Shown here one piece after another: positions 18,585 through 28,507 of a stretch of 64,000 nt of DNA. Source of the stretch: Lachnospiraceae bacterium OM04-12BH (GTDB lineage Bacteria; Bacillota; Clostridia; Lachnospirales; Lachnospiraceae); contig QULQ01000005.1 of NCBI GenBank assembly GCA_003490145.1, positions 166,309-230,308 of the forward strand. Reading direction: 5' to 3'. A program made the translations under genes and the position numbers. The notes beneath the pieces are model-generated. The model did no database searches. It saw nothing but the letters and a program-made list of their open reading frames with translations, and was not told where the DNA came from. Numbering within the stretch: the first letter of the stretch is position 1; the number at the start of each line of letters is the position of its first letter.

Positions 18585-18622
18585 AAAGATATCTTTAATT
18601 TTGCGTATTTGTATGATATAAT
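18585..18622 (+). promoter_or_regulatory. Promoter of the XRE-druA operon with palindromic operator candidate
   Basis: TTTAAT (18594-18599), a 17-nt spacer and TATAAT (18617-18622) with an extended TG make a plausible sigma-A promoter 38 bases before the XRE start. The perfect palindrome AAAGATATCTTT (18585-18596) overlaps the -35, and two AGATATTA copies (18523-18530, 18534-18541) lie upstream. They are natural candidates for autoregulation by the XRE protein. Confidence 0.55.
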
Positions 18623-18663
18623 TGCGTGGAATTATGTTCAACAATCTTTAAAGGAAATCAACT

Positions 18664-18921
18664 ATGAGACTAATAAGCTACAATAGACTTTTTAAACTAA
18701 TGATAGATAAAGGGATTAAGAAGACAGAGTTGGCAAAGATGGCAGATATTAGTCAAACAACTTTAGCTAAGCTATCAAAGAATCAATATGTATCAATGGA
18801 TGTATTGGTAAGAATATGTGATAGCTTGGACTGTACATTTGATGAGATTATTGAACTTGTAAAAGTTGCTGAAGACGAAACTACTGATATGAATGGAGGA
18901 GCAGTACGTGAAGAACAGTAA
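18664..18921 (+). CDS. XRE/Cro-CI family transcriptional regulator
   Basis: An 85-aa protein made almost entirely of one helix-turn-helix: NRLFKLMIDKGIKKTELAKM, SQTTLAKLSKNQYVSMD, ICDSLDCTFDEIIEL. ATG 18664 has aaaggaaa upstream. The short acidic tail carries the start of the next gene: its end overlaps the DruA-like GTG by 14 bases, a strong sign of one operon. It is likely the repressor/regulator of the defence-like genes downstream, perhaps acting on the palindromes at 18523-18596. Confidence 0.85.
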   Translation: MRLISYNRLFKLMIDKGIKKTELAKMADISQTTLAKLSKNQYVSMDVLVRICDSLDCTFDEIIELVKVAEDETTDMNGGAVREEQ

Positions 18922-20911
18922 GATAGCAGATAGTACTGTTGCAATAGAAGAATATGTGCCGGATTTGTCTGAGAAGTATCAGACAAGATTTACGGCATTG
19001 GTTGAAAAGCTTGAAAGTACATTGCCGCATAATAGAAATTTTTTGTTAGAAGAGGAATTGAAAAGGATAGGAATTGAGAGTATTTCCGAATGTGCCGATA
19101 TTGATTTGTTTAAATATATGGCAAGTATTAGCTTGCTCAAAGATTTATCGTTACAAGGCTGGCAGTTTAGGGCCGAGTCTGGGAAACTATATTTATTTAT
19201 GAACGAAGATAATTTGGATGATAAGGCACATATACGTTATCGTTTAAGTGCGGAAAGAAATGCTCAGTTTAAGACTGAGAGTGTAAAAAGATTTATTATC
19301 AGGATGGAAACCCAACGACTGTTCAAGGGTGAACAAGTATCGATTAAGAACCTGATAGGAAATAAGGATGTATTAATTCAAAATATACGCAAAGGAAGTA
19401 AGGTTTGCGACCCATACATTCAGTTAGTAACGCAAGATAAGGATGAGTTGACTGGGATTGAGTTATCTGATATCTGGAGATACTTCAGATACACTTGGGC
19501 CATCCCGTACAAGACAATGCCTGGAAGGAATCTTTTTTATTTAGTTAGAGACCGTGCTCAGAAATATCATCCGATTATGGGGATATTTGCATTGGGTAAC
19601 TCGGTATTAAATCTTTCTGTGAGAGATGAAGATATAGGATGGACTGTTGAAGCAATAAAAAAGAATATGCAGCAAAAAGTGGATGTTTCTTTTTGCGAGC
19701 AAGAGGTGGCAGGAACTGATGGTGGAAAGATAAAGGCAAAGATAGTAAAGACACTGGAAACAGATGAGGAATATGCTATTCGCATCCAAAATTATTCAAA
19801 TAAAATAATGCCGCTATTAATTCAAAACATTGATGCCGCTATAGGTGATATATATACAAGGGATTTGGGATATCACAGAAATACTAAGTATCCGAAAGCT
19901 GAGTACATAGAGGAGCTAATAAATCAGGCGATTGAGTTGGAAGCATTGTCAATTAATAATAAGAATAATGAAAAAAATCCAAATTGGATTGAGGAAACAC
20001 AAAAGCCTTTATTTAAAAAGAAGAGGGCTACTGAATTAGCAAAGCTGCTAAAAGCGAAAAAGACATTTGTAGAAGCTCCGTATGAGGATAATACAAAGAA
20101 GCTTCAATTTCTGTTATCAAAGGATGAGGGACGACAGGCAATAACTACTGCGTTGATAGCAAACAGAAAATGTAAGATTGGTTCTAATATGATGGATATA
20201 ATTGTTTGTGGTTCAATACCACCTTATAACGAATTGTTAGGAGGAAAGTTGGTTAGTATCTTAGCGTGTAGTCCGACTGTTATTAGGGATTATACGCATA
20301 GGTATGCACAGCAGGTAAGTGAGATAGCTTCTCGAATGAGGGGACAGCGCGTGGTAAGAGATAGCCGGTTGGTATATTTAGGAACTACAAGCCTTTATGC
20401 AATAGGGAGTAGCCAATATAACCGGATAAAGGTTCCGCTACAAAATGGTTCGAAGCTTGAATATAAAAAAATGGGAATAACGGAAGGCTTTGGAACAGTG
20501 TATTTTTCAAATGAGACCTCTTCAATGTTTTCACGAATATTAGAAATTATTGATGGGGGAAAGAAAATAAACCATGTGTTTGGCGAAGGTACGAGTCCAA
20601 GATTTCGAATGATTAGTAGAGGGCTGAAAGCTATTGGAATTAGAGCGGATGCTTTTTTGAAGCACTATTCACCAAGAATTGTATATTCAATAAATCTTGC
20701 AAGTAATACTAATGAATTTCTATTAGGAATAGACCAAGATGTAGAGTATGGCTTTGATATTGAGGATAATCAAGATGTCCAAGCGCATACTCAGTACTTA
20801 ATTGATTATTGGTATAACAGATGGCTCGAAATGAGACTAAAATCTGTTGATATAGAGAAGAGACTTGATGCATTCGATATTATGGAAGTTTTGTTAAGCA
20901 CTAAATGCTAG
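18908..20911 (+). CDS. DruA-like protein (DUF4338)
   Basis: A 667-aa protein. GTG 18908 is favoured by a ggagga site at 18895-18900; an ATG at 18893 is the alternative. The centre matches the DUF4338 family used to define DruA of Druantia anti-phage systems: RLFKGEQVSIKNLI, VLIQNIRKGSKVCDPYIQLV, then YHPIMGIFALGNSVLNLSVRDEDIGW (about 219-245). The C-terminal part has YLGTTSLYAIGSSQYNR and the typical HYSPRIVYSINLASNTNEFL. The biochemical role of DruA is unknown. Here it heads a five-gene block with an FtsK-like motor and a nuclease, not the Druantia helicase DruE. Family call strong; function in this context is inference. Confidence 0.85.
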   Translation: MKNSKIADSTVAIEEYVPDLSEKYQTRFTALVEKLESTLPHNRNFLLEEELKRIGIESISECADIDLFKYMASISLLKDLSLQGWQFRAESGKLYLFMNEDNLDDKAHIRYRLSAERNAQFKTESVKRFIIRMETQRLFKGEQVSIKNLIGNKDVLIQNIRKGSKVCDPYIQLVTQDKDELTGIELSDIWRYFRYTWAIPYKTMPGRNLFYLVRDRAQKYHPIMGIFALGNSVLNLSVRDEDIGWTVEAIKKNMQQKVDVSFCEQEVAGTDGGKIKAKIVKTLETDEEYAIRIQNYSNKIMPLLIQNIDAAIGDIYTRDLGYHRNTKYPKAEYIEELINQAIELEALSINNKNNEKNPNWIEETQKPLFKKKRATELAKLLKAKKTFVEAPYEDNTKKLQFLLSKDEGRQAITTALIANRKCKIGSNMMDIIVCGSIPPYNELLGGKLVSILACSPTVIRDYTHRYAQQVSEIASRMRGQRVVRDSRLVYLGTTSLYAIGSSQYNRIKVPLQNGSKLEYKKMGITEGFGTVYFSNETSSMFSRILEIIDGGKKINHVFGEGTSPRFRMISRGLKAIGIRADAFLKHYSPRIVYSINLASNTNEFLLGIDQDVEYGFDIEDNQDVQAHTQYLIDYWYNRWLEMRLKSVDIEKRLDAFDIMEVLLSTKC

Positions 20912-20921
20912 GAGGGTAGCT

Positions 20922-22466
20922 ATGGGCAATTTGGATTTTGTAAAAAAACTATATAATGGTAAGAATTGTTATTCTGATCATATGAGTGATGAGGAACTTG
21001 AACTTGTCCATATACATTCAAGGTTAGAGGATTTGATACTAGAGCTGTTGGAGTCGAGGAAAATCGTATTTTTAACCGGAAACCCGGGAGATGGAAAGAC
21101 ATTCTTAATAAAGAGGCAGCTTGAAAAAATCAAAGCATTAAATGCATATATTGAAACAGATTTGAATAGAGTTGCAAATTATGAAGAGGTTGCGAATAAG
21201 CTTGTTGAGTGTTATGAGCAAGAGACACCAGCAATTGTTGCAGTTAATGAGTATCAGTTTTACCAATTGTGTAAGATTTTGAAGAGAATTAATAATAATA
21301 TATACACTGAAACGATGAATGTTAAGAAGGATTGTATTATTTATGATATTCCTAATGTTTCAATTAAGAGAACTGTTATTGTTGATCTAAATGAAAGAAG
21401 CTTGCTAGATAAGGATAGAGCATTAACGGAAGAGATTATTGACCGAATTTGCAGTCTCTTGAAGGCAGAAGACATTCAGAATACGCAGCTTAAAAAAAAT
21501 CTGACTGCAATTGAGAAAAAGGAAATCAGAACCCAGTTGATTAAGATAATAGAACTGGCAACTACAAGCAGTGAGCATTACGCAGTCAGGGATATCTTAG
21601 GGGCAGTTTCATTTATATTGACAGCGTGTACCATGGACGAATATGAAGGCATGCCATATTATGATGCTGTTTTTGAAAGCACAAATCCTTTATTGGAAAC
21701 GGTAAAACAGTTTGACCCAATATATTTGTCTCATTCAGTTATGGATGAAGCATTGTGGAATGGTGAAATAAAGGAGAAATGGCTTCTTGATTCTCCAACA
21801 GAATGGCCGAGTGCTGAAAGGTACGAAGAGAATGTCGAAGGCGCTGTTGAATGCTTTAAATCCATTAAGAGAAAGTATTATTTTGAGAATGAAGACGGTG
21901 CTAATCTATTTATGCTACAGCCGGATGAAATCAAAAGATGTACGGAAATATTCACTTCATTTGAAACACAGAAAAAACAAATCAAAGAACGTATTATTAG
22001 AGGCTTGAATAAGCTTTTTTTACCGTCCAGTGATGATAAGAAGCTATTGAGAATTTGGACTACACATAGATATGATTTAAGTATCGATGCAGGAGTGGCA
22101 ATCTCTAGTAGATATATAGATGCAAGTGAACTGGAAATTAAGATGCCCAAGCCTAACGATTGGATGAAAGGGATGGAATATGTCCCAAATCATGTATTAC
22201 TAAAGCCACGTGAACAAGAAAAGCCAGTACTGATATTAGATGTGGATTTTTTAAGAACACTTGATGCGGTTGAAGCAGGATATCCGATAGGTCTTTTAGC
22301 ACCCCAATATGAGCAGACTGTAACTAGGTTTTTGCGACAATTGGACGATTATAACCTGACGGAAGATAATGATGATGGAGAAATTATTATAGCAAACAGA
22401 AAGAAGAGCTACAAAAAATCTATTTACGTGATTGAAAATAAATACAATTTCGAGGAGGAAGACTAA
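20922..22466 (+). CDS. P-loop NTPase, DptF-like by size and context
   Basis: A 514-aa protein starting 10 bases after druA with aggaggg upstream. Walker A TGNPGDGKTFLIKR lies at about 52-65, within IVFLTGNPGDGKT. An acidic IVVDLNERSLLD strand may be a Walker B-like position, and the rest is largely helical. GDGK-type P-loop proteins of about 500 aa precede DptG and the DptH motor in phosphorothioate-dependent restriction, and the layout here is the same. I cannot show homology without a profile search. The stop overlaps the next start (TAATG), so translation is coupled. Confidence 0.7.
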   Translation: MGNLDFVKKLYNGKNCYSDHMSDEELELVHIHSRLEDLILELLESRKIVFLTGNPGDGKTFLIKRQLEKIKALNAYIETDLNRVANYEEVANKLVECYEQETPAIVAVNEYQFYQLCKILKRINNNIYTETMNVKKDCIIYDIPNVSIKRTVIVDLNERSLLDKDRALTEEIIDRICSLLKAEDIQNTQLKKNLTAIEKKEIRTQLIKIIELATTSSEHYAVRDILGAVSFILTACTMDEYEGMPYYDAVFESTNPLLETVKQFDPIYLSHSVMDEALWNGEIKEKWLLDSPTEWPSAERYEENVEGAVECFKSIKRKYYFENEDGANLFMLQPDEIKRCTEIFTSFETQKKQIKERIIRGLNKLFLPSSDDKKLLRIWTTHRYDLSIDAGVAISSRYIDASELEIKMPKPNDWMKGMEYVPNHVLLKPREQEKPVLILDVDFLRTLDAVEAGYPIGLLAPQYEQTVTRFLRQLDDYNLTEDNDDGEIIIANRKKSYKKSIYVIENKYNFEEED

Positions 22467-23944
22467 TGGCAAAGAACGATAAGATAAAAAGCCTAGGCGA
22501 TGAAGTATGCAGGGACTTTTTAGGATTTACCCCGACCTCCAATTCAACAAAGCCTCCTCATATTGCAAATGGCTTATTTAGAGAATGCACAGGAGAAATT
22601 TGTGATTTTAGAGACGTACATGAATGGATAGTAAGTGAAAGACGAAAGGATGCAATTAGTTCAGAGGATATTGTAAAGAAATATGACGATATTCTTTTAA
22701 AGGGAACGAATGAGAATCCTTCGAACATTAAGCATGTTAGGTTTTTGTTTGAAGAGATTTTTAATCCGGATCATACGGTATATCCCAATTATGATCTTTC
22801 AGTTGTTAATATCAGTTCTCATTGGTTGGTTAAGAAGAGTGTTCCGGCTGAAGCAAGAATAGGAAGATATATCTTTGAAATTTTGTCAAAAAAGATTGAT
22901 GGAAAAATGTCGCCAATACTTGAGTTATTAAAAAAATCATTGGAGGTTGATGATGATGACCTTACAAGGATTTTAAAGCCGATTATAGTATTTCCTTCTG
23001 ATAAAGAGAAAAGAACAGTTAATGGCGTGAATTATCCGGAAGACAGTGAAGTGAAATGGGATAGCTGTAAAGAAACTATCAGGAAAGGTTTTGATAACCT
23101 TGCAAATACAATGATAAAGGTTGGAGACGATAAAAACTCCCTGCTTGTACTAGAGAGAATAACAAATTTCACATGCTTTTCAGCTTTTTTGTATTTAGTT
23201 AATGCACATTCAGCTGTTTATGGAGGAAAAAGGGTACCAATACTTATTGATGCTGGTGAAAATTTGGAATCAATCAAGAAGGCAAGTGAGCAGTGCTTTG
23301 CCTATGCAAAAACGGCAGTGGAGGACTATTTTATTGAATCATTAAATTGTATTTTGCATACGGAGATTGCACATAACAGTAAAGATGCATGTCTGGAATG
23401 GATTAAAAGAATGAATTTTAAATCACAAACCCGGGAAGAAGAAATAACCAGTGCAATAAATAGTTATTTTGAGAGCTTTTGTGAGGATGAGGATGAGCCT
23501 ATACATGCACTTGCCCATGCAATACAGATTATTTTATATACATTTGATTATAAAAATAATTCACCTTCTGAGTTTTGCAGAGTGCTTGGAACACGATGTG
23601 GATTGGCCGGACCAAGAGGTAATGCGGCAAAGAAACGGTATTTGGTCAATAGCTTTACCCTCGAAACTATTACATATAGCCTGTTGTCAGATGATGATAT
23701 TGATGATGGGTTGGAGTTGCGTGAATTGAGCAAAAAAGCTTTAGATGCATATTGCATATTATTAGGTGCGGATGTTGATAATGAGTACCGAGTATTAGAA
23801 GAGGTTAATATAGCACGATCGACTCCGGGAGATTTACGGGGAGATTTGGCATTAAATGCACAGAAATTAGCTGACCTCTATATAGCATTGGGCTTGGCGC
23901 ATAGGTATGCAGATGGTGTAACACTTATAGGAAGGAGACAGTAA
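22466..23944 (+). CDS. Conserved hypothetical component, DptG-like by position
   Basis: A 492-aa soluble protein with no motif I recognise. It starts within the TAATG overlap with the NTPase gene and its stop abuts the ATG of the motor gene. Visible points: an N-terminal KSLGDEVCRDFLGFTPT, a CGLAGPRGNAAKKRYLV segment (about 375-392), and a C-terminal DLALNAQKLADLYIALGLAH helix block ending RYADGVTLIG, which looks like a small winged-helix end. Its place between a GDGK NTPase and an FtsK/HerA motor is that of DptG in Dpt systems. That equivalence is inference only. Confidence 0.55.
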   Translation: MAKNDKIKSLGDEVCRDFLGFTPTSNSTKPPHIANGLFRECTGEICDFRDVHEWIVSERRKDAISSEDIVKKYDDILLKGTNENPSNIKHVRFLFEEIFNPDHTVYPNYDLSVVNISSHWLVKKSVPAEARIGRYIFEILSKKIDGKMSPILELLKKSLEVDDDDLTRILKPIIVFPSDKEKRTVNGVNYPEDSEVKWDSCKETIRKGFDNLANTMIKVGDDKNSLLVLERITNFTCFSAFLYLVNAHSAVYGGKRVPILIDAGENLESIKKASEQCFAYAKTAVEDYFIESLNCILHTEIAHNSKDACLEWIKRMNFKSQTREEEITSAINSYFESFCEDEDEPIHALAHAIQIILYTFDYKNNSPSEFCRVLGTRCGLAGPRGNAAKKRYLVNSFTLETITYSLLSDDDIDDGLELRELSKKALDAYCILLGADVDNEYRVLEEVNIARSTPGDLRGDLALNAQKLADLYIALGLAHRYADGVTLIGRRQ

Positions 23945-26900
23945 ATGGCAGCTAGATTATTAACACAGGTTGTAACAAGAATTGTAAATAATAAGGAAAA
24001 GGCTGGAGCCTATGGTGTTTCAATATTAAATTTGCCTCATTTTGACTATGCAGAATTTGTGAGGAAATTAAAGGGAGATAAAGGAAAACAAGTCTTTTTT
24101 CTTGGATTTACTTACGAGGATGAAAACTCCTTAAAGGGTTTACTACCAATAATTGAAAATGTATCCTATTCTTTTAGTATAGAGGATGCTGAAGAATCAA
24201 GAAACAGCGGTAACGAAGATATCTTTCGAGTATTAGTGATTAAGAGAGCAGAAATTGAAAAGCTTTCCTCCTTGAGGTGGTTTCACGAGGTGACCGTTGA
24301 TATGGTGTATGATCAAAGCTGTCAATATGTGATGGACGAACTGCAAGAGACAAATTCTGTAATTAATTCATTGATACATGCTTTAAAAAGAAAATCAATA
24401 AGAGATGTATTGGGCTTTGAGAGAGTTTTAGAATATTTGCAGGAGCTAATGTATGCCCCATTAGAGGATTTACCAAATAAAATCAAGGATTCATATTATA
24501 CGCTAGGACTGCTTAGGGATAATGCTCTTGATGCTGGTAATCCTTCGACAGAAGATATTGTATCAAGAATTAAGAAGAACCATAGACTTGTTGAAAGAAT
24601 CGGGAACCTTGAGCAGGCAGAAAGGCAGAGTATAACGAACTATTATGCTAACGGAGAAGGAAACAAGTCTGTTCCGAGATTGATTTTGCAGTATTATGCT
24701 AAAAAAGATTTGCAATTATTGAATCAAATGGAGTTTAGTGAGGTTGAAGAATGTTTAAAGGCTGCAAAAAAGAAGCCAGGCAATCCACCGAAGCCAAAGA
24801 ACAAAACCAATACCATTCATCCTACATCTATGGCATCACAAATGATTTTTGAAGGAAACGCACAACAGATTCATGATGTATTAGCTCAGCTTGAGCAAAA
24901 GGTTGATAATAGAAGCAATAATGAAAAGCGTGAGAGGGTTGATATAGAAGTAGATGGAACAAAAATGCAGATTAAAGCGGAGCCCGTTACAGAGCGTATC
25001 GCAACAGAGCTGACGGATGAAACAGATTACGGTGGAATTATTTATGCCGATGTTCAATCTCCAGATGAAGCAATAGCGGATATTGATAAGTATGAATATT
25101 TGCCATTTACAGAAAATCTGTTGGATAGAGTTTGGGAAAGTCTTCGCAAAATCGGGGATTTAGTGGCAGATGGGGAAAGCATTTCTCAAGCTTTAAGGAA
25201 TTATCTCGATGCACGTAAGAAAATTAATAAATATAGATTGAGACTTCAGGATGCACCTATGTTTCCAGTTCTGGCAGATAAGGAAGCATTTACAGAATAT
25301 TTGGTAGCATATGAGAAGCTTCTTATTTCAATAAATAGTGATTTTTCAAAGATTTGGCAAATAGCACCTTCAAATGCAAAGGAAATTGTAAACACTATTA
25401 TTTCCATGGACAATGTATTTGTAGAAGGCGAAAATAATTTTCATGCTATACCAACTCCACTAAATCCATTATTTCTTTGGAAATATATTAAATTAGCTGA
25501 TGAAATATTGGACAGTAAAGGAGTAGAGAGTACAGAAGAAGGTAGTCTTTCTGATAATGATAAAAATTTTATTATTAGAAAAGCGGATGATATTCCGGAC
25601 CCTTTATCCGTTATGTTACTGCCTGCAACTGTTCACAGAAGCGGAGGAGAATTTTTGCCTTTAACGGGAAGAATTGGGAATATACCCATTTATTCGACTA
25701 ATAAACAAATCAATCAAAGTGAAAGTGGAATAGATGCGTTAAAACAGAGTATCACCCGTTATCTGTGCTTGTATCCGCATGCAGGTATGATGCTTAAAAT
25801 TAGCATTATTGATCCACCGTCAGTTGAACTTATGGTGTCGATGCTAAAAAAGCTTAATAATGATAGGGAATTTAATATATCTGGAATAGATGTTTCTATT
25901 TATAGAACAAAGGAAGCAACAAATGACTGGATTGAGATTAACGATGACTCTATCAGTGACGGAATGCTAGGGCAGGTAAAAGGCAAAAGAAGCTTAAATT
26001 TCCAACTGAAAATTGGGAGTAAAAAACAGGTGTATTCCAGAATCCTTTCGGATATGAAGGACGACCAACATATAATGATTATCTTTGATCCAAATGAAGT
26101 AAGAACAGAGGTTGTCAAGAATGATAAGCTGATACACATTCATCCGCTATGTATACCTAAGGTTTATAAATATAATCCTGTTGATGAGGTGGTGGAGATT
26201 AGACCAGCTAATGAAGGAGATGTATTTTCTACCTATGGAAGTATTGTAGAGAAGTTAAACGAGCATCCGTCAAGCTTTAGTCACACAAGCAGTATCTTTA
26301 ATACACCAATTAAAAGGGATACCTATGACTTAATGCTAAGTAAAGCAGATTGGTTGATTATTTTGGATCAAAACTTAAAGAGTTGGGATATTTCACTGCG
26401 TGCAGCAAGTGAGAAATTGTTTTATAGAGAAGATGAGTATCGTTCTATAGGCATTTATTCTAAGAACTGCAAAAAGTTTATTAAGGGCTATAGAGATGCA
26501 GTATGTAAATTGGGTAATTTTGTACCACAGGAAAAAGGTATTGCAAATATTATTAGTGCTATCCGATCTATAAACGATGATGGCTTACTTAGCATTGTAT
26601 CTCATAGTTCAAATAGGATTTTTGATGCTAATCATGGGAAAGGGAGTTTAGGACTTGCTATTGCTGCAATACATTATCTTAGAAAATATCCGGAAGCTAT
26701 TTTGGTTGGTTTAGATACTCAATTAGCACAGGAATGGTTGTCAGGAAGAGAAGATAATCAGTTGCCAGATTTAATAGGAATTCGTTTAGAGGAAATGTCA
26801 GTCGATATTGTAGAGGTTAAAACCTATAGAGATAATGATAATGCTTTTATTATTGATGGTGATACAATATCAGGTCATGCAGTGGCACAATCTACAGTGT

Positions 26901-28507
26901 TGGAAGGGCTGATAAAAGAAATATTTGGTTCGACAGAACGGATAACCACTGTTTCAAGAAGAGAAATTCTTAGGGAACAGGTATACGAAACATTGTTTCA
27001 AACGGAAATGGATTCATACAAAAAACATGAGAGAACAAATCAGCTAAATGCGTTGTTTGCGGGTGAGTATAAGATTGAAGTATCTAAGCAGATATGTTTT
27101 GTAGACTTTGAAAAAGGAGATAGTAGAGAAAGGACATATAAAGGTAAAGATGAGTATGCTGGAAACGATTACTTATTGAATATAGTGGGAAGTCATGAAA
27201 TACAAGCAATCATTTCTGCAGTTGAATATGTTTTGGAGGTGACGAATAATTCCAGTGATTCAGAGATAAGAGATGTAGAGCAGTCAGAGCATACTGAACA
27301 AATACCGGCTGAAGAGCAAGGTGCGAGTACATTCGAGGCAGAAAGTGGAAGTCCTTCAGAGGCTGCAGTTCATTCAGATGAAGCTATAATGACAGTAAAT
27401 GAGCAAGAGAAGATTGCGGAAAAAGAGCGAATTATCGAAAAATGTAATAGACTCAATAAGGTATTTAAGGATTATGGAATTTCTGCGCTGCCGGTGAATC
27501 CAGAATTGACACAGGAAACTTCTCGTTTTACACGATTTACAGTGGAGCTTAAGTCCGGTGAAACGGTTAGAGCACTCGAAAAATCGAAGGCGGATATTGG
27601 TATTCAACTCGAAGCGAACGGAGAAATATTAGTTAATCATATAAGAGGTACAAAATATATTTCTGTTGATGTTCCATTTGCAGGAGCTGGTAAGCCTGTT
27701 AAATTAGTAGACCATTTGGACATGTTAGACGGAGATAAGCAAAAGCTTAATATTGTAGCAGGACAAACACCTGATGGAAAGTTTGAAATGCTTGATATTT
27801 CTAAGGCTCCACATCTCTTGGTGGCTGGAACTACAGGCTCAGGAAAAACAATCTTCTTATACTCGATAATTGTAAGTTTGTTGCAACAGTTCAATAAGGA
27901 TGAAATTGAATTTTTAATTGTAGACCCTAAGCAAACAGATTTTGTATTTTTTGAGGATTTACCTAATTTATATGGTGGAAAAGTAATTACAGATGCCGAG
28001 GAAGCGTTGGAGATGCTAAACCGAATAAATGAGCAGGATAAAGAGGAAAGGATGCAAAAAATTCGAGCTTGTAGAAGCCGTGATATTAATTCGTACAACG
28101 AAAAAAATGCAAAGAATAGGATGAAACGATTGATAGTTATTATTGATGAGTATGCGGATTTGATTCAGACTGCGGAGATGCAAGGAAACAGGAAGGAATT
28201 TGAACGTTCATTATCTATGCTCGCACAAAAGGTTCGCTCATTGGGTATTCATTTGATTATTGCAACACAAAGACCTAGTGCCAATATTGTAACTGGCGTA
28301 TTAAAGGCTAATATTCCATATAGAATTTCCTTCAGACTTCCATCACACACGGATTCTCAAACGATATTGGATATGTCCGGTGCAGAAAATCTGTTGGGAA
28401 TGGGCGACATGCTAATGGTTACAGAGAGTGATGTTAAACGCATGCAAGGCTTATTCATTACGGAGGAAGAATTGACAGAATTTGCAGAAGGGTATATGAA
28501 TCGCTGA
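23945..28507 (+). CDS. Giant FtsK/HerA-type DNA translocase, DptH-like
   Basis: A 1520-aa protein. The C-terminal ~270 residues are an FtsK/SpoIIIE motor: HLLVAGTTGSGKTIFLY Walker A (about 1292-1306), LIVDPKQTDF, RLIVIIDEYADLI Walker B (about 1393), and IATQRPSANIVTGVLKANIP (about 1438). The first ~1200 residues are a non-motor region with blocks such as AIPTPLNPLFLWKYIKLADE and YLCLYPHAGMMLKISII that recall the large N-terminal part of DptH-type proteins. A Glu/Ser-rich linker (about 1110-1145) joins the halves. No FtsK membrane segments or gamma domain are seen, so it is not a cell-division FtsK. It probably moves along DNA. The next start overlaps its stop. Confidence 0.85.
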   Translation: MAARLLTQVVTRIVNNKEKAGAYGVSILNLPHFDYAEFVRKLKGDKGKQVFFLGFTYEDENSLKGLLPIIENVSYSFSIEDAEESRNSGNEDIFRVLVIKRAEIEKLSSLRWFHEVTVDMVYDQSCQYVMDELQETNSVINSLIHALKRKSIRDVLGFERVLEYLQELMYAPLEDLPNKIKDSYYTLGLLRDNALDAGNPSTEDIVSRIKKNHRLVERIGNLEQAERQSITNYYANGEGNKSVPRLILQYYAKKDLQLLNQMEFSEVEECLKAAKKKPGNPPKPKNKTNTIHPTSMASQMIFEGNAQQIHDVLAQLEQKVDNRSNNEKRERVDIEVDGTKMQIKAEPVTERIATELTDETDYGGIIYADVQSPDEAIADIDKYEYLPFTENLLDRVWESLRKIGDLVADGESISQALRNYLDARKKINKYRLRLQDAPMFPVLADKEAFTEYLVAYEKLLISINSDFSKIWQIAPSNAKEIVNTIISMDNVFVEGENNFHAIPTPLNPLFLWKYIKLADEILDSKGVESTEEGSLSDNDKNFIIRKADDIPDPLSVMLLPATVHRSGGEFLPLTGRIGNIPIYSTNKQINQSESGIDALKQSITRYLCLYPHAGMMLKISIIDPPSVELMVSMLKKLNNDREFNISGIDVSIYRTKEATNDWIEINDDSISDGMLGQVKGKRSLNFQLKIGSKKQVYSRILSDMKDDQHIMIIFDPNEVRTEVVKNDKLIHIHPLCIPKVYKYNPVDEVVEIRPANEGDVFSTYGSIVEKLNEHPSSFSHTSSIFNTPIKRDTYDLMLSKADWLIILDQNLKSWDISLRAASEKLFYREDEYRSIGIYSKNCKKFIKGYRDAVCKLGNFVPQEKGIANIISAIRSINDDGLLSIVSHSSNRIFDANHGKGSLGLAIAAIHYLRKYPEAILVGLDTQLAQEWLSGREDNQLPDLIGIRLEEMSVDIVEVKTYRDNDNAFIIDGDTISGHAVAQSTVLEGLIKEIFGSTERITTVSRREILREQVYETLFQTEMDSYKKHERTNQLNALFAGEYKIEVSKQICFVDFEKGDSRERTYKGKDEYAGNDYLLNIVGSHEIQAIISAVEYVLEVTNNSSDSEIRDVEQSEHTEQIPAEEQGASTFEAESGSPSEAAVHSDEAIMTVNEQEKIAEKERIIEKCNRLNKVFKDYGISALPVNPELTQETSRFTRFTVELKSGETVRALEKSKADIGIQLEANGEILVNHIRGTKYISVDVPFAGAGKPVKLVDHLDMLDGDKQKLNIVAGQTPDGKFEMLDISKAPHLLVAGTTGSGKTIFLYSIIVSLLQQFNKDEIEFLIVDPKQTDFVFFEDLPNLYGGKVITDAEEALEMLNRINEQDKEERMQKIRACRSRDINSYNEKNAKNRMKRLIVIIDEYADLIQTAEMQGNRKEFERSLSMLAQKVRSLGIHLIIATQRPSANIVTGVLKANIPYRISFRLPSHTDSQTILDMSGAENLLGMGDMLMVTESDVKRMQGLFITEEELTEFAEGYMNR

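Noticed and set aside
20922..28507. Calling it a canonical Dnd/Dpt phosphorothioation system
   Set aside because: No dndA-E modification genes lie in the window, and homology of the three genes to DptF/G/H is only suggested by size, order and motifs.
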